This document shows, piece after piece, positions 1-8,284 of a stretch of 54,257 nt of DNA; within the stretch, counting starts at the first letter, position 1; every line of letters begins with the position of its first letter. The notes below the pieces were generated by a model. It did not search any database. It saw nothing but the letters and a program-made list of their open reading frames with translations, and had not been told where the DNA came from. The stretch is taken from assembly GCA_029287455.1 (NCBI GenBank), contig JARFRB010000049.1:1-54257 (forward strand), read 5' to 3'. A program made the position numbers and the translations under genes. This DNA is from Pelagibius litoralis. GTDB taxonomy: Bacteria > Pseudomonadota > Alphaproteobacteria > Kiloniellales > DSM-21159.

Positions 1-81
1 GGGTGGGATTCGAACCCACGAGAGGCGCTAACCTCTGCCGGTTTTCAAGACCGGTGCCTTCAACCGCTCGGCCACCCATCC
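1..81 (-). tRNA. tRNA-Ser (anticodon UGA), 3' end cut by window edge
   Basis: Read on the minus strand, the sequence starts with a GGATGGG acceptor strand and continues with a GGCCGAGCGG D-arm. The anticodon stem CCGGT/ACCGG encloses the loop CTTGAAA, so the anticodon is TGA. A long class II variable arm and a T-arm with GTTCGAATC follow. The long variable arm and anticodon identify tRNA-Ser reading UCA-type codons. The last few acceptor bases (pairing with GGATG) lie beyond base 1, so the gene is incomplete here. Confidence 0.93.
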
Positions 82-239
82 GTTGGAGCCGGTTGCGACG
101 GCAAGGTAGCGGGGGCGGCGAAGCGGTTGCAAGCGCTGGGCTCATTCAAAGGCACTACGCCTTCCGCGCGGGTTCTTCTCCGCAGCGAGCCGAGGCTTTA
201 TTGCGGCCGATCGCAGGATCACGTGGGAGGATGATTTTG

Positions 240-317
240 ATGACCTGGAACCGGCATTTGCCGCTTGCCCTGATGCTGGCCATGCTCGCGGGCATTGTTG
301 TCGGCATTCTGATTTAA
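240..317 (+). CDS. candidate small single-span membrane peptide (25 aa)
   Basis: This short frame encodes MTWNRHLPLALML followed by a hydrophobic stretch ending in GIVVGILI and a TAA stop. A GGGAGG ribosome-binding site lies at 225-230, 9 nt before the ATG at 240. An in-frame ATG at 231 would abut that site, so 240 is the better start. The product would be one transmembrane helix with a small basic N-terminus. It sits alone between tRNA-Ser and the lytic transglycosylase gene. I do not recognise a family. The good ribosome-binding site and clean hydrophobic profile support it, but a chance frame of this length is possible. The rest of 82-398 shows no other gene. Confidence 0.35.
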   Translation: MTWNRHLPLALMLAMLAGIVVGILI

Positions 318-398
318 GCTTTTCGCCCGGGCCCGTCCGCCGGCCGGTAACTTAACCGAGATTTAATCTTGCAAGCGATTGCGCGGCGCGGGCCGATC

Positions 399-426
399 GT
401 GACAAAAACGATGCGTGCCGTATGAG
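399..426 (+). promoter_or_regulatory. possible sigma-70-type promoter for the lytic transglycosylase gene
   Basis: A -35-like GTGACA (399-404) and a -10-like TATGAG (421-426) are separated by 16 bp. Transcription would begin near 433. That is downstream of the ATG at 422, so it favours the GTG at 467 as the true start of the next gene. The match is only moderate and rests on pattern alone. Confidence 0.3.
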
Positions 427-466
427 TTGCCCAATTGATTGGGGCGCATTCAGGAGTCGCAGCATC

Positions 467-1714
467 GTGAAACCGTTCTTGTCCGCCAGGTGGGTCCGAT
501 TGTCCTTAGGGGTGGCGCTCGCGGCTTTGCTGACAAGCCCCGCGCTCGCCGAGGTGGCCGCCCGGTCACAGCCCTTCGATGCTTGGTTGGAAGATTTGAA
601 GTCGGAGGCGCGGGAGCGGGGAGTGTCCAACTCGACCCTGGACGCGGCCTTTCGGCAGGCGGAGCCCATCGGGCGAATCATAGAGCTGGATCGGCGCCAA
701 CCGGAGTTCACCTTGAGCTTCTGGCGCTATATGAACAACGCCGTTAGCGAAACGCGGGTGGAGCGGGGCAGGGCCCTGCTGCGAGAGCACGCCGAGCTGT
801 TAGCCGAGGTTGAAGCGCGCTATGGCGTGCAACCCCGTTTCCTGGTCGCGTTCTGGGGTTTGGAGACCAATTACGGGGATACCTTTGGCAACTTTCCCGT
901 GATCGGAGCGCTTTCCACCCTGGCATACGACACGCGGCGGAGCGACTTCTTCCGGAAGGAACTGCTCACGGCGCTAGGGATTCTCGAAGCTGGCGACATC
1001 GCCCCGGATCGGATGGAAGGATCTTGGGCGGGAGCCATGGGACATTTGCAGTTCATGCCCACGACCTTCGCCGCCTACGCCGCCGACTACGATGGAGACG
1101 GCCAGAGGGATATTTGGGGAAGCTTGCCTGACGTTTTCGCCTCGGCGTCCAACTACTTGAGTTCCATCGGCTGGAAGGGCGATCAAACCTGGGGCCGGGA
1201 GGTGGTGCTGCCGGCGGGTTTCGACTACGCGCTGGTCTCGATCGCCACGACGCCAGAGATCCGTAAATCCTTGACCCAATGGGCGGAGCTTGGCGTTAGG
1301 CGCGCGGATGGCGGCCCCTTGCCCGCCGATGATGACATTGAGGCTGCGTTGATTTTGCCGGCTGGGGGTGAGGGTCCAGCTTTCCTGGTCTATGACAACT
1401 ACCGGCGCATCCTTTCCTGGAACCGCTCTATCCTTTACGCGGTCGCGGTGGGTCATCTTGCGGACCGCTTGGTGGGGAAACCCCCGCTCTCGGTAGCCCC
1501 GCCGGCTGGAGAGACTCGCTTAAGTCGCGAGGAAGTAAAGGAAATTCAAAGGCTACTCGGCGATTTGGGCTTCAATCCGGGTGGCGCGGATGGGCGCGTC
1601 GGCCCGCGGACCCGAGACGCTATTCGCGCCTATCAGAAGAGCGCGGGATTGGTGCCGGACGCTTATGCAAGCCCACGCTTGCTGGCGAGCTTGAGACAAA
1701 ACGCGGCCAGGTGA
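467..1714 (+). CDS. MltB-type lytic murein transglycosylase with C-terminal peptidoglycan-binding domain
   Basis: The enzyme cleaves the beta-1,4 bond between MurNAc and GlcNAc in periplasmic peptidoglycan, giving 1,6-anhydro ends. The GTG at 467 has CAGGAG about 10 nt upstream and opens a classic Sec signal peptide (KPF, hydrophobic core, cleavage near ALA-EV). An ATG at 422 would add 15 residues before it and overlaps a possible -10 box. The catalytic Glu is predicted in GLETNYG (E133), with GAMGHLQFMP at about 189-198, both typical of the SLT_2/MltB family. A PG_binding_1 domain occupies about residues 351-412. No lipobox cysteine is visible, so it is probably periplasmic and not lipid-anchored. 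It is followed by two other cell-wall genes. Confidence 0.9.
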   Translation: MKPFLSARWVRLSLGVALAALLTSPALAEVAARSQPFDAWLEDLKSEARERGVSNSTLDAAFRQAEPIGRIIELDRRQPEFTLSFWRYMNNAVSETRVERGRALLREHAELLAEVEARYGVQPRFLVAFWGLETNYGDTFGNFPVIGALSTLAYDTRRSDFFRKELLTALGILEAGDIAPDRMEGSWAGAMGHLQFMPTTFAAYAADYDGDGQRDIWGSLPDVFASASNYLSSIGWKGDQTWGREVVLPAGFDYALVSIATTPEIRKSLTQWAELGVRRADGGPLPADDDIEAALILPAGGEGPAFLVYDNYRRILSWNRSILYAVAVGHLADRLVGKPPLSVAPPAGETRLSREEVKEIQRLLGDLGFNPGGADGRVGPRTRDAIRAYQKSAGLVPDAYASPRLLASLRQNAAR

Positions 1715-1761
1715 GTCATTATTCGGGCCATGGTTGCGGCGCTGCTTTCGACAGTGGTATA

Positions 1762-1785
1762 GATCCTACCCGGTAGAGTAGGATC
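1762..1785. repeat. 8-bp inverted repeat upstream of rlpA
   Basis: GATCCTAC (1762-1769) and GTAGGATC (1778-1785) are perfect inverted repeats separated by 8 nt. The spacer adds a nested palindrome CTACC-C-GGTAG (1766-1776). The element ends 19 nt before the rlpA ATG. There is no T-run, so it is not a standard intrinsic terminator. It could be an operator, a leader hairpin, or a processing signal for the preceding transcript. Confidence 0.45.
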
Positions 1786-1804
1786 CGGGGCGGGGAGCCA
1801 CAAG

Positions 1805-2785
1805 ATGTTGCGCTGTGGACAGGCAGAGCGCATAGCGCGTATCGCGTTGGTGCCGATTGCCGTTGCCTTGATTTCGCTGCTTGCCGCCTGCTCAGAGGTT
1901 GAGTTGGCTGCGCAAGCCTCGAAGGACATGAACCGCGACACGCCCCAGACCAAGGGATACTACAAGGTTGGCAAGCCTTATCAGGTGTCCGGCGTCTGGT
2001 ACTATCCGGCGGTCGACTACGGCTACGACGAGACGGGGATCGGATCCTGGTACGGGCCCGGCTTTCACGGCCGCCAGACTGCGAACGGCGAACGCTACGA
2101 CCAAAATGCTTTGACCGCCGCTCATCCGACCTTGCCGATGCCGACTCTAGTCGAGGTCACGAACCTGGAGAACGGGCGTTCCATCGAGGTGCGGATCAAT
2201 GACCGCGGCCCCTTCAAGAACGGGCGCGTGATCGACATGTCCAAGCGTGGGGCGGAACTGCTGGGTTTCCTTAAGCAGGGAACCGCGAAGGTGCGTGTCC
2301 GCGTTCTGGAGACGGAGAGCCGACAGTTGGCAGCCGCGGCACAAGGCGGGCGCTACACTGCGGCAACTCCAATCTCGGCCGACCGGGCCCCGGCGCCGGA
2401 AGCCGTGCCGGTCCAAGAGGTCACGGTCGAAAACCTGGCGGGTCAACCGGTCGGAACACAGTCCTCGGCGAGGGCGGTGGTGCTTTCGCCGGCGAGGGCG
2501 GCCACACCCCCCGAACCCGAGCCGAACGGCCAAGTCCGCCAGCAGCCCGTGGGGCGTAGCGACATTTACGTGCAGGCGGGGGCTTTCACCCAGTATCACA
2601 ACGCGAATCGCTTGGCGGCTCAGCTTTCCGGCCTTGGAAGCGTGCGTGTGGACAACACAATGGTTGGGGACACGGCCTTTTACCGCGTGCAGGTGGGTCC
2701 AGTCGGGTCAGTGGAGCAAGCGGACCTGCTGCTGGGCCGCTTGCTGGAAAACGGCTTCACGGACTCCACGCTGGTGGTGCAGTAA
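1805..2785 (+). CDS. rlpA: RlpA-like septal ring lytic transglycosylase lipoprotein with SPOR domain
   Basis: RlpA proteins are outer-membrane lipoproteins that bind denuded septal glycan strands and cleave them in some species. A signal peptide ends in the lipobox LLAAC, putting the lipidated cysteine at C29. The double-psi beta-barrel domain runs from about residue 78 (GIGSWYGPGFHG) through the NDRGPF motif to about 165. A proline/alanine-rich linker follows, and a SPOR domain fills residues 253-326. The start ATG has GGGGAG about 8 nt upstream. It lies between a lytic transglycosylase and a penicillin-binding-protein gene on the same strand, which fits a cell-wall remodelling role. Confidence 0.93.
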   Translation: MLRCGQAERIARIALVPIAVALISLLAACSEVELAAQASKDMNRDTPQTKGYYKVGKPYQVSGVWYYPAVDYGYDETGIGSWYGPGFHGRQTANGERYDQNALTAAHPTLPMPTLVEVTNLENGRSIEVRINDRGPFKNGRVIDMSKRGAELLGFLKQGTAKVRVRVLETESRQLAAAAQGGRYTAATPISADRAPAPEAVPVQEVTVENLAGQPVGTQSSARAVVLSPARAATPPEPEPNGQVRQQPVGRSDIYVQAGAFTQYHNANRLAAQLSGLGSVRVDNTMVGDTAFYRVQVGPVGSVEQADLLLGRLLENGFTDSTLVVQ

Positions 2786-2854
2786 GACCCCGGTAGTCGT
2801 CATTCTTGACCGGCAATCCTTGACTTCTCCTGCGACGGATTGGATTTAGCGGCA

Positions 2855-3994
2855 ATGTCTTTATCGCGCGTTTTTCTCAGCTACGCCGCGGCGTTGATTG
2901 TTCTGGCGGGCGCCGCTTTTCCGGCGGCGGCCATCGAGACCTCCGCCCGCGAGGCCATTCTCGTCGATGTTGCCACCGGAGCGGTGCTTTTGAACAAGAA
3001 CGCCGACGAGCGCATGCCGCCAGCCTCAATGAGCAAGATCATGACGGTCTACATGGTCTTCTCCCGCCTGCGCGACGGCCGCCTGAGCATGGACGACGAG
3101 TTGCTGGTGAGCGAAAAGGCTTGGCTCAAGGGTGGCTCCAAGATGTTCGTGGAGGTTGACAAGGAAGTGCGGGTGGAAGACCTATTGCGCGGCGTCATCA
3201 TTCAATCCGGCAACGATGCTTGCATCGTGCTGGCCGAGGGCCTGTCCGGATCGGAGGAGGCTTTTGCCCGCGAAATGAACGAGGCGGCGCAGGAACTTGG
3301 CCTCACCGGCAGCAATTTTGCCAACTCTACCGGCTGGCCCGATCCTCAGCATTGGATGACGGCGCGGGATTTGGCCATTTTGGCCCAGCACCTGATCGAG
3401 GAATTCCCCGAGCATTACCACCTCTACTCCGAGATGGAGTTCACCTGGCATGGCATCCGCCAGACGAACCGCAACCCCTTGCTGTACCGCAACGTGGGTG
3501 CCGACGGGCTGAAGACCGGCCATACCGAGGAGGCTGGCTATGGGCTGACCGCCTCGGCCGTGCAAGGGGACCGGCGCCTCATCCTCGTGGTCACCGGTTT
3601 GGACAGCGTGCGCGCGCGCGCCGAGGAATCCGAACGTCTGCTGGCGTGGGGTTTTCGGGAGTTCGAGAACTACAAGCTTCTGACCGCTGGCGAGACGATC
3701 TCCGAAGCGGCCGTCTGGCTGGGCGCCGAGGAAACCGTGCCGCTAACAGCGGAGCAGGATATCGTGGTCACCTTGCCACGCAGTTCCAGGGGCGACATGA
3801 AAGTCACGCTCGCCTATGACGCGCCTGTCGCCGCGCCGATCAAGGCGGGTGAAACCATCGCGAAGCTGGTGGTGACGGCGCCCGAAGCAGAGCCGGTCAT
3901 CGTGCCGCTGATTGCCGCGGAGGACGTGGAGAAGCTTGGTGCCTTGGGCCAGGTGGCGGCGGCGGCCAAATACCTGATCTTCGGACAACCGTAG
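2855..3994 (+). CDS. D-alanyl-D-alanine carboxypeptidase (PBP5/6, S11 family)
   Basis: This periplasmic serine enzyme removes the terminal D-Ala from peptidoglycan stem peptides and so limits cross-linking. All three active-site motifs are present: SMSK (S58-K61), SGN (118-120) and KTG (220-222). A signal peptide with cleavage near AAA-IET precedes the catalytic domain. The C-terminal part beyond about residue 270 matches the beta-rich PBP5-type domain, and a hydrophobic/amphipathic tail may anchor the protein to the membrane. The ATG at 2855 is preferred. A TTG at 2840 would add only five residues ahead of the signal sequence. The gene follows rlpA by about 70 nt, probably as a co-transcribed cell-wall set. 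Confidence 0.93.
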   Translation: MSLSRVFLSYAAALIVLAGAAFPAAAIETSAREAILVDVATGAVLLNKNADERMPPASMSKIMTVYMVFSRLRDGRLSMDDELLVSEKAWLKGGSKMFVEVDKEVRVEDLLRGVIIQSGNDACIVLAEGLSGSEEAFAREMNEAAQELGLTGSNFANSTGWPDPQHWMTARDLAILAQHLIEEFPEHYHLYSEMEFTWHGIRQTNRNPLLYRNVGADGLKTGHTEEAGYGLTASAVQGDRRLILVVTGLDSVRARAEESERLLAWGFREFENYKLLTAGETISEAAVWLGAEETVPLTAEQDIVVTLPRSSRGDMKVTLAYDAPVAAPIKAGETIAKLVVTAPEAEPVIVPLIAAEDVEKLGALGQVAAAAKYLIFGQP

Positions 3995-4052
3995 ACAAGC
4001 CCGAAGATCCGCCGCGTTGACCCGGCGCGCCGCGAACGGCACTCTCGGCGCT

Positions 4053-4688
4053 ATGCGGCAGGGCAAATTCATCACCTTTGAAGGCGGGGAGGGGGCTGGG
4101 AAATCCACCCAAGCCACGCGCTTGAGCGAGGCCTTGCGGACGGCGGGGCTAACGGTTCTGCAAACCCGAGAGCCGGGCGGTAGCGAGGGCGCGGAACTGC
4201 TGCGCGAGCTCCTGGTCCATGGGGATTCCGCACGCTGGGACGGCCCGACGGAGGCCCTGCTGCACTACGCGGCGCGGCGCGATCACCTGGTCAAGACGAT
4301 TTGGCCGGCGCTGGCGGAGGGAACCTGGGTGGTTTGCGACCGCTTCGCCGATTCCACCATGGCCTATCAAGGCTACGGCCACGGCATTCCCATCGACGAG
4401 CTCTTGCCGCTTCACGGCTTCGCGGTCGGGAATTTCAAGCCCGATGTGACCTTGGTGCTCGATCTGCCGGCCGAGGAAGGCTTGGCGCGGGCCGGTCGGC
4501 GCAACCTTGGGGGAACGCGTTATGAGTCGATGGATCTGGGCTTTCACGAGCGTCTGCGCGAAGGGTTCTTGAAGATTGCGAGCGCCGAGCCACGGCGTTG
4601 CGCGATTGTTGATTCCACCCAGCCCGCCGACGACGTCGCACGCGCGGTCACGGCAGCCGTGGCCGAGCGGCTGAATGTGAGCCTGTGA
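4053..4688 (+). CDS. tmk: thymidylate kinase
   Basis: The enzyme phosphorylates dTMP to dTDP with ATP in the cytoplasm, feeding dTTP synthesis. The P-loop GGEGAGKST lies at residues 11-19. The CDRFADST motif and the ARAGRRN lid-like region follow, as expected for the family. At 211 residues it has normal length. The ATG at 4053 gives the canonical N-terminus, whereas an in-frame TTG at 4017 would add 12 non-homologous residues. The stop codon overlaps the GTG start of holB by 4 nt, a tmk-holB pairing common in bacteria. Confidence 0.96.
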   Translation: MRQGKFITFEGGEGAGKSTQATRLSEALRTAGLTVLQTREPGGSEGAELLRELLVHGDSARWDGPTEALLHYAARRDHLVKTIWPALAEGTWVVCDRFADSTMAYQGYGHGIPIDELLPLHGFAVGNFKPDVTLVLDLPAEEGLARAGRRNLGGTRYESMDLGFHERLREGFLKIASAEPRRCAIVDSTQPADDVARAVTAAVAERLNVSL

Positions 4689-5821
4689 GCGCCGCCAAGA
4701 AATCCAGCCCCGCGGTCGAAACGCGGGCGCCCCAGGAAACCGCCGAGCTTATCGGCCAGGGGCAGGCGGAGGCAGCGTTGATCGCCGCGCAGAAGTCGGG
4801 CCGAATGCCCCACGCCTGGCTCTTCCACGGGCCGCGCGGCGTTGGCAAGGCAACCTTGGCCTACCGCTTCGCCCGCTTTCTCTTCGCCGGCGGCCACACC
4901 GGGCAGGGGGAGGGAGGTGGCTTGTTCGGCGATGCGGAGCCTGTCGAGACTCTCGCGTTGGATCCGGAGGATCCGGTGTTCCGGCGGGTGGCGGCCAGCG
5001 GGCAGATGGACCTCAGCGTGCTGTCGCGTGGTGTCACACCACAAGGAAAACCGAAGCGCGACATCGCTGTAGAAGACGTCCGCGCCGCGATCGACACCTT
5101 GCGGCTGACGTCAGCGGAGGGTGGCTGGCGCATCTTGATATTGGATAGCGCTGATGATTTAAATCCCAGCAGCGCCAACGCACTATTAAAAATTCTTGAA
5201 GAGCCGCCTCAGGGCGCGATCCTGCTCCTAGTTAGCCATCGGCCCGGGGCACTACTGCCTACGATCCGGTCGCGATGCCGGAATTTGCCCTTGCGGCCGC
5301 TCGCGCCGGGCGAGGTGGAAAGCCTTTTGGCTGAGCACCGCCCGGAACTTGCCATGGAGGATATCGCGACGTTAGCCCGGCTTTCGGAAGGCAGCATCGG
5401 CCGGGCCCTGGAACTCTGTGACGGTGGGGGCCTCGAGCTTTACAGGGAAGTCGTTAGCCTGCTTGAAAGCCTGCCACGGCTTGACGTAGGTCGATTGCAC
5501 GGGCTCGGGGACCGTTTGGCGCGCGATACCTCCGGGGCGGCGTTTCGGACTTTCGGCGAGCTCTTGACCGCCTGGCTGGCGCGCATGATCCGAGCGAATT
5601 CCCTCGCTGAAAGCGGTGGTGGGATTTTGCCGGGCGAGGAAGCACTCATGCGGGGATTGATGGAGCGGCGCGGCCTTGCCCCCTGGCTCGCTCTGTGGGA
5701 AAAACTTGTGCGGACCTTCGCCCAAACCGAGGCGGTGAGCCTGGACCGAAAGCAAGTGCTCATCGCCTCGTTCCTGGAAATGCAATCCCTGGCCGGCACC
5801 GCCGCCGGGAAGCGCGCTTGA
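4685..5821 (+). CDS. holB: DNA polymerase III subunit delta'
   Basis: The delta' subunit is a fixed part of the clamp-loader complex that opens the beta sliding clamp. A Walker A motif GPRGVGKAT is at residues 49-57. A DSADDLNPSSANALLKILEE segment and the SRC arginine-finger motif (TIRSRCR) follow, typical of the AAA+ clamp-loader family. No zinc-binding cysteine cluster of the DnaX type is evident. The GTG start lies inside the tmk stop (GTGA), indicating translational coupling. The 100 nt before metG contain no other gene. Confidence 0.95.
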   Translation: MSAAKKSSPAVETRAPQETAELIGQGQAEAALIAAQKSGRMPHAWLFHGPRGVGKATLAYRFARFLFAGGHTGQGEGGGLFGDAEPVETLALDPEDPVFRRVAASGQMDLSVLSRGVTPQGKPKRDIAVEDVRAAIDTLRLTSAEGGWRILILDSADDLNPSSANALLKILEEPPQGAILLLVSHRPGALLPTIRSRCRNLPLRPLAPGEVESLLAEHRPELAMEDIATLARLSEGSIGRALELCDGGGLELYREVVSLLESLPRLDVGRLHGLGDRLARDTSGAAFRTFGELLTAWLARMIRANSLAESGGGILPGEEALMRGLMERRGLAPWLALWEKLVRTFAQTEAVSLDRKQVLIASFLEMQSLAGTAAGKRA

Positions 5822-5921
5822 GACAGGAAGGGGAGAAGACACCCGGCCGCCGATCAAAGGTCTTGAGCCTAACGAACGGCGTCCCACATCGGATGAATGT
5901 TTCTGTCGGAGCGACCTGACA

Positions 5922-7490
5922 ATGCCGAGTGACGAGGCGCCAAGCGGAGAGGCGCGGTACTACATCACGACGCCGATTTACTACGTGAACGATCGGCCGC
6001 ACATCGGACATGCCTACTCCACGCTGGCCTGCGACGTGTTGGCCCGCTTCATGCGTCTCGACGGCCGCCGAGTCTTCTTCTTGACCGGCACGGACGAGCA
6101 CGGTCAGAAGGTCGAAAAATCCGCGCAAAGCGCTGGCGTTGATCCCCAAACCTTCACAGATCAGGTGAGCGAGAATTTTCGTGAGCTAGCCAGTCTAATG
6201 GGGTTCTCGAACGATGACTTCATTCGTACGACGGAGCGCCGGCACCGGGAGTCGGCCCAGGCGCTTTGGCATGCCCTGGCCGACGCGGGTGAGATCTATC
6301 TCGGAAGTTACAGCGGCTGGTACGCCGTGCGCGACGAAGCCTTCTATGGGGAGGACGAACTCACCCGCACGGAGGGCGGCCGTATGGTTGCCCCGTCTGG
6401 CGCGGAGGCGGAGTGGGTGGAGGAGCCATCCTACTTCTTCCGTTTGTCCGCCTGGCAAGACCGCTTGCTGGCCTTCTACGAAGCCAACCCCGATTTCATC
6501 GGCCCGGACAGCCGGCGGAACGAGGTGGTTTCTTTCGTCAAAGGCGGGTTGCGGGACCTCTCGGTCAGCCGCACCACCTTCAAGTGGGGCATTCCCGTGC
6601 CGGACGATCCCGACCACATCATGTACGTCTGGCTAGATGCCCTGACAAACTACATTACGGCCGTCGGCTATCCTCAGACGGATTCGGAAGCTTTTCGAAC
6701 CTTCTGGCCCGCCGACCTGCATATGGTGGGCAAGGACATCCTGCGCTTCCACGCGGTTTATTGGCCCGCCTTCCTGATGGCCGCTGGTATTGAGCCGCCG
6801 CGCCGGGTCTTCGCCCATGGCTGGCTGCTGAACCGGGGGGAGAAGATGTCGAAGTCCCTTGGCAACGTCCTCCGCCCCAGCGACCTGATCGAGAAGTACG
6901 GGCTTGATCCCGTTCGCTATTATCTCTTGCGCGAGGTTCCTTTCGGCGCGGACGGCTACATTAGCCACGAGTCCATGGTGCATCGGATCAATGGGGATTT
7001 ATCGAACGATTTCGGTAATTTGGCCCAACGTTTTCTCTCGATGATTCAGAAAAACTGCGGTGCGAAGGTGCCTCAGCCAGGTGAGTTATCCGCTGAGGAC
7101 ATGGCTTTGCTCGACGCCGCCGATGCCCTCTTGCCGAAACTGCGCCAGGAACTGGGCCAGCAGGCCTTCCATCGGGGGCTCGAGGCTATTTGGTCCGTGA
7201 TCGGCGATGCCAATCGCTACGTGGATGAGCAGGCGCCCTGGGCCCTGCGCAAGACCGATCCGGACCGGATGGCGACGGTCCTCTATGTCTTGGCGGAAAC
7301 CTTAAGGCGGTTGGCCCTGCTGGTGCAGCCGGTGATGCCCGACGCCATGAGCCGCATGCTCGACCAGCTTTCGGTGCCAGCTGACCAGCGCGGCTTCGGC
7401 GACCTCGACAAGACCTTGACGCCTGGCACGGAGCTGCCGAAGCCCGAAGGCGTTTTCCCGCGCTATGTCGAGCCGGAGGCCGCCCAATAA
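5922..7490 (+). CDS. metG: methionyl-tRNA synthetase
   Basis: This class I aminoacyl-tRNA synthetase charges tRNA-Met and tRNA-fMet with methionine. The HIGH signature (HIGH, residues 27-30) and the KMSKS loop (308-312) are intact. The anticodon-binding helical domain follows, with NRYVDEQAPW as a typical motif. At 522 residues it is the shorter form without the C-terminal tRNA-binding EMAP/Trbp111 domain. Its TAA stop shares one base with the tatD ATG (TAATG), so the two genes are coupled. Confidence 0.97.
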   Translation: MPSDEAPSGEARYYITTPIYYVNDRPHIGHAYSTLACDVLARFMRLDGRRVFFLTGTDEHGQKVEKSAQSAGVDPQTFTDQVSENFRELASLMGFSNDDFIRTTERRHRESAQALWHALADAGEIYLGSYSGWYAVRDEAFYGEDELTRTEGGRMVAPSGAEAEWVEEPSYFFRLSAWQDRLLAFYEANPDFIGPDSRRNEVVSFVKGGLRDLSVSRTTFKWGIPVPDDPDHIMYVWLDALTNYITAVGYPQTDSEAFRTFWPADLHMVGKDILRFHAVYWPAFLMAAGIEPPRRVFAHGWLLNRGEKMSKSLGNVLRPSDLIEKYGLDPVRYYLLREVPFGADGYISHESMVHRINGDLSNDFGNLAQRFLSMIQKNCGAKVPQPGELSAEDMALLDAADALLPKLRQELGQQAFHRGLEAIWSVIGDANRYVDEQAPWALRKTDPDRMATVLYVLAETLRRLALLVQPVMPDAMSRMLDQLSVPADQRGFGDLDKTLTPGTELPKPEGVFPRYVEPEAAQ

Positions 7491-8284
7491 TGCTGGTCGA
7501 TTCCCACTGCCACCTCGACTATCTCGAAAGGGATGGTGATCTTGAAGAGGTCGTGGCGCGTGCTCGGCGGGCCGGGGTGGAGCGCATGGTGACGATTTCC
7601 ACCAAGCTCAGCACTTTTCCCCAAGTTCTTGAAATTGCGCGCAAGTTCGATGGTGTCTATTGTTCTGTCGGCGTGCATCCTCACGAAGCGGGTGAGGAGG
7701 GGCAGGCGGGCCCGGACCGGCTGATCGCGTTGGCGTCCGACCCCAAGGTTGTCGGGATTGGCGAGACTGGCCTGGATTACTACTACGAGCACAGTCCGCG
7801 CGACGCTCAGCGGGTGTCATTCGAGGCTCATATCGCGGCGGCGCGCGCAACCGACCTTCCTCTAATCGTGCATGCCCGGGACGCGGACGAGGACACCATC
7901 GAGATTTTGCGCAAAGCCCATGGGGAAGGGGCGTTTCGCTGCGTCATTCATTGCTTCACCGCGGGGCCGGAGTTGGCGCGGGCCGCGCTCGACCTGGGCT
8001 TCTCAATCTCGCTGGCGGGCATCATCACCTTCAAGAAGGCCGAGGAGCTCAGGGAAACCGTGCGTCTCGTGCCCCTTGACCGCTTGCTGGTCGAGACGGA
8101 CTCGCCCTATCTGGCGCCCACGCCGCATCGGGGCCGGCGCAACGAGCCGAGCTACGTTGTGCACACGGCGGCCGCCTTGGCCGAACTCAAGGGGATCGGC
8201 CCGGATGAGCTGGCCGAGGTCACCACCGCGAACTTTCTGGGCCTTTTCTCAAAGGTCCTGGCGACGGCGGCCCCCGCCGCATGA
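7490..8284 (+). CDS. tatD: TatD family metal-dependent hydrolase (deoxyribonuclease)
   Basis: TatD/YcfH proteins are TIM-barrel metallohydrolases, several of which act as 3'-5' exonucleases in DNA repair or degradation. The N-terminal metal ligands appear as DSHCHLD (H6, H8). Later motifs are GETGLDYYY, HARDA, HCFTG-like HCFTAGP, and TDSPYLAP with the final catalytic Asp. The 264-residue length is normal. It sits in the conserved tmk-holB-metG-tatD-MBL order and overlaps its neighbours on both sides. Confidence 0.93.
   Translation: MLVDSHCHLDYLERDGDLEEVVARARRAGVERMVTISTKLSTFPQVLEIARKFDGVYCSVGVHPHEAGEEGQAGPDRLIALASDPKVVGIGETGLDYYYEHSPRDAQRVSFEAHIAAARATDLPLIVHARDADEDTIEILRKAHGEGAFRCVIHCFTAGPELARAALDLGFSISLAGIITFKKAEELRETVRLVPLDRLLVETDSPYLAPTPHRGRRNEPSYVVHTAAALAELKGIGPDELAEVTTANFLGLFSKVLATAAPAA

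Noticed and set aside
5822..5921. Possible riboswitch or T-box-like leader before metG
   Set aside because: The 100-nt spacer shows no recognisable SAM-riboswitch core, T-box motif or terminator/antiterminator pair.
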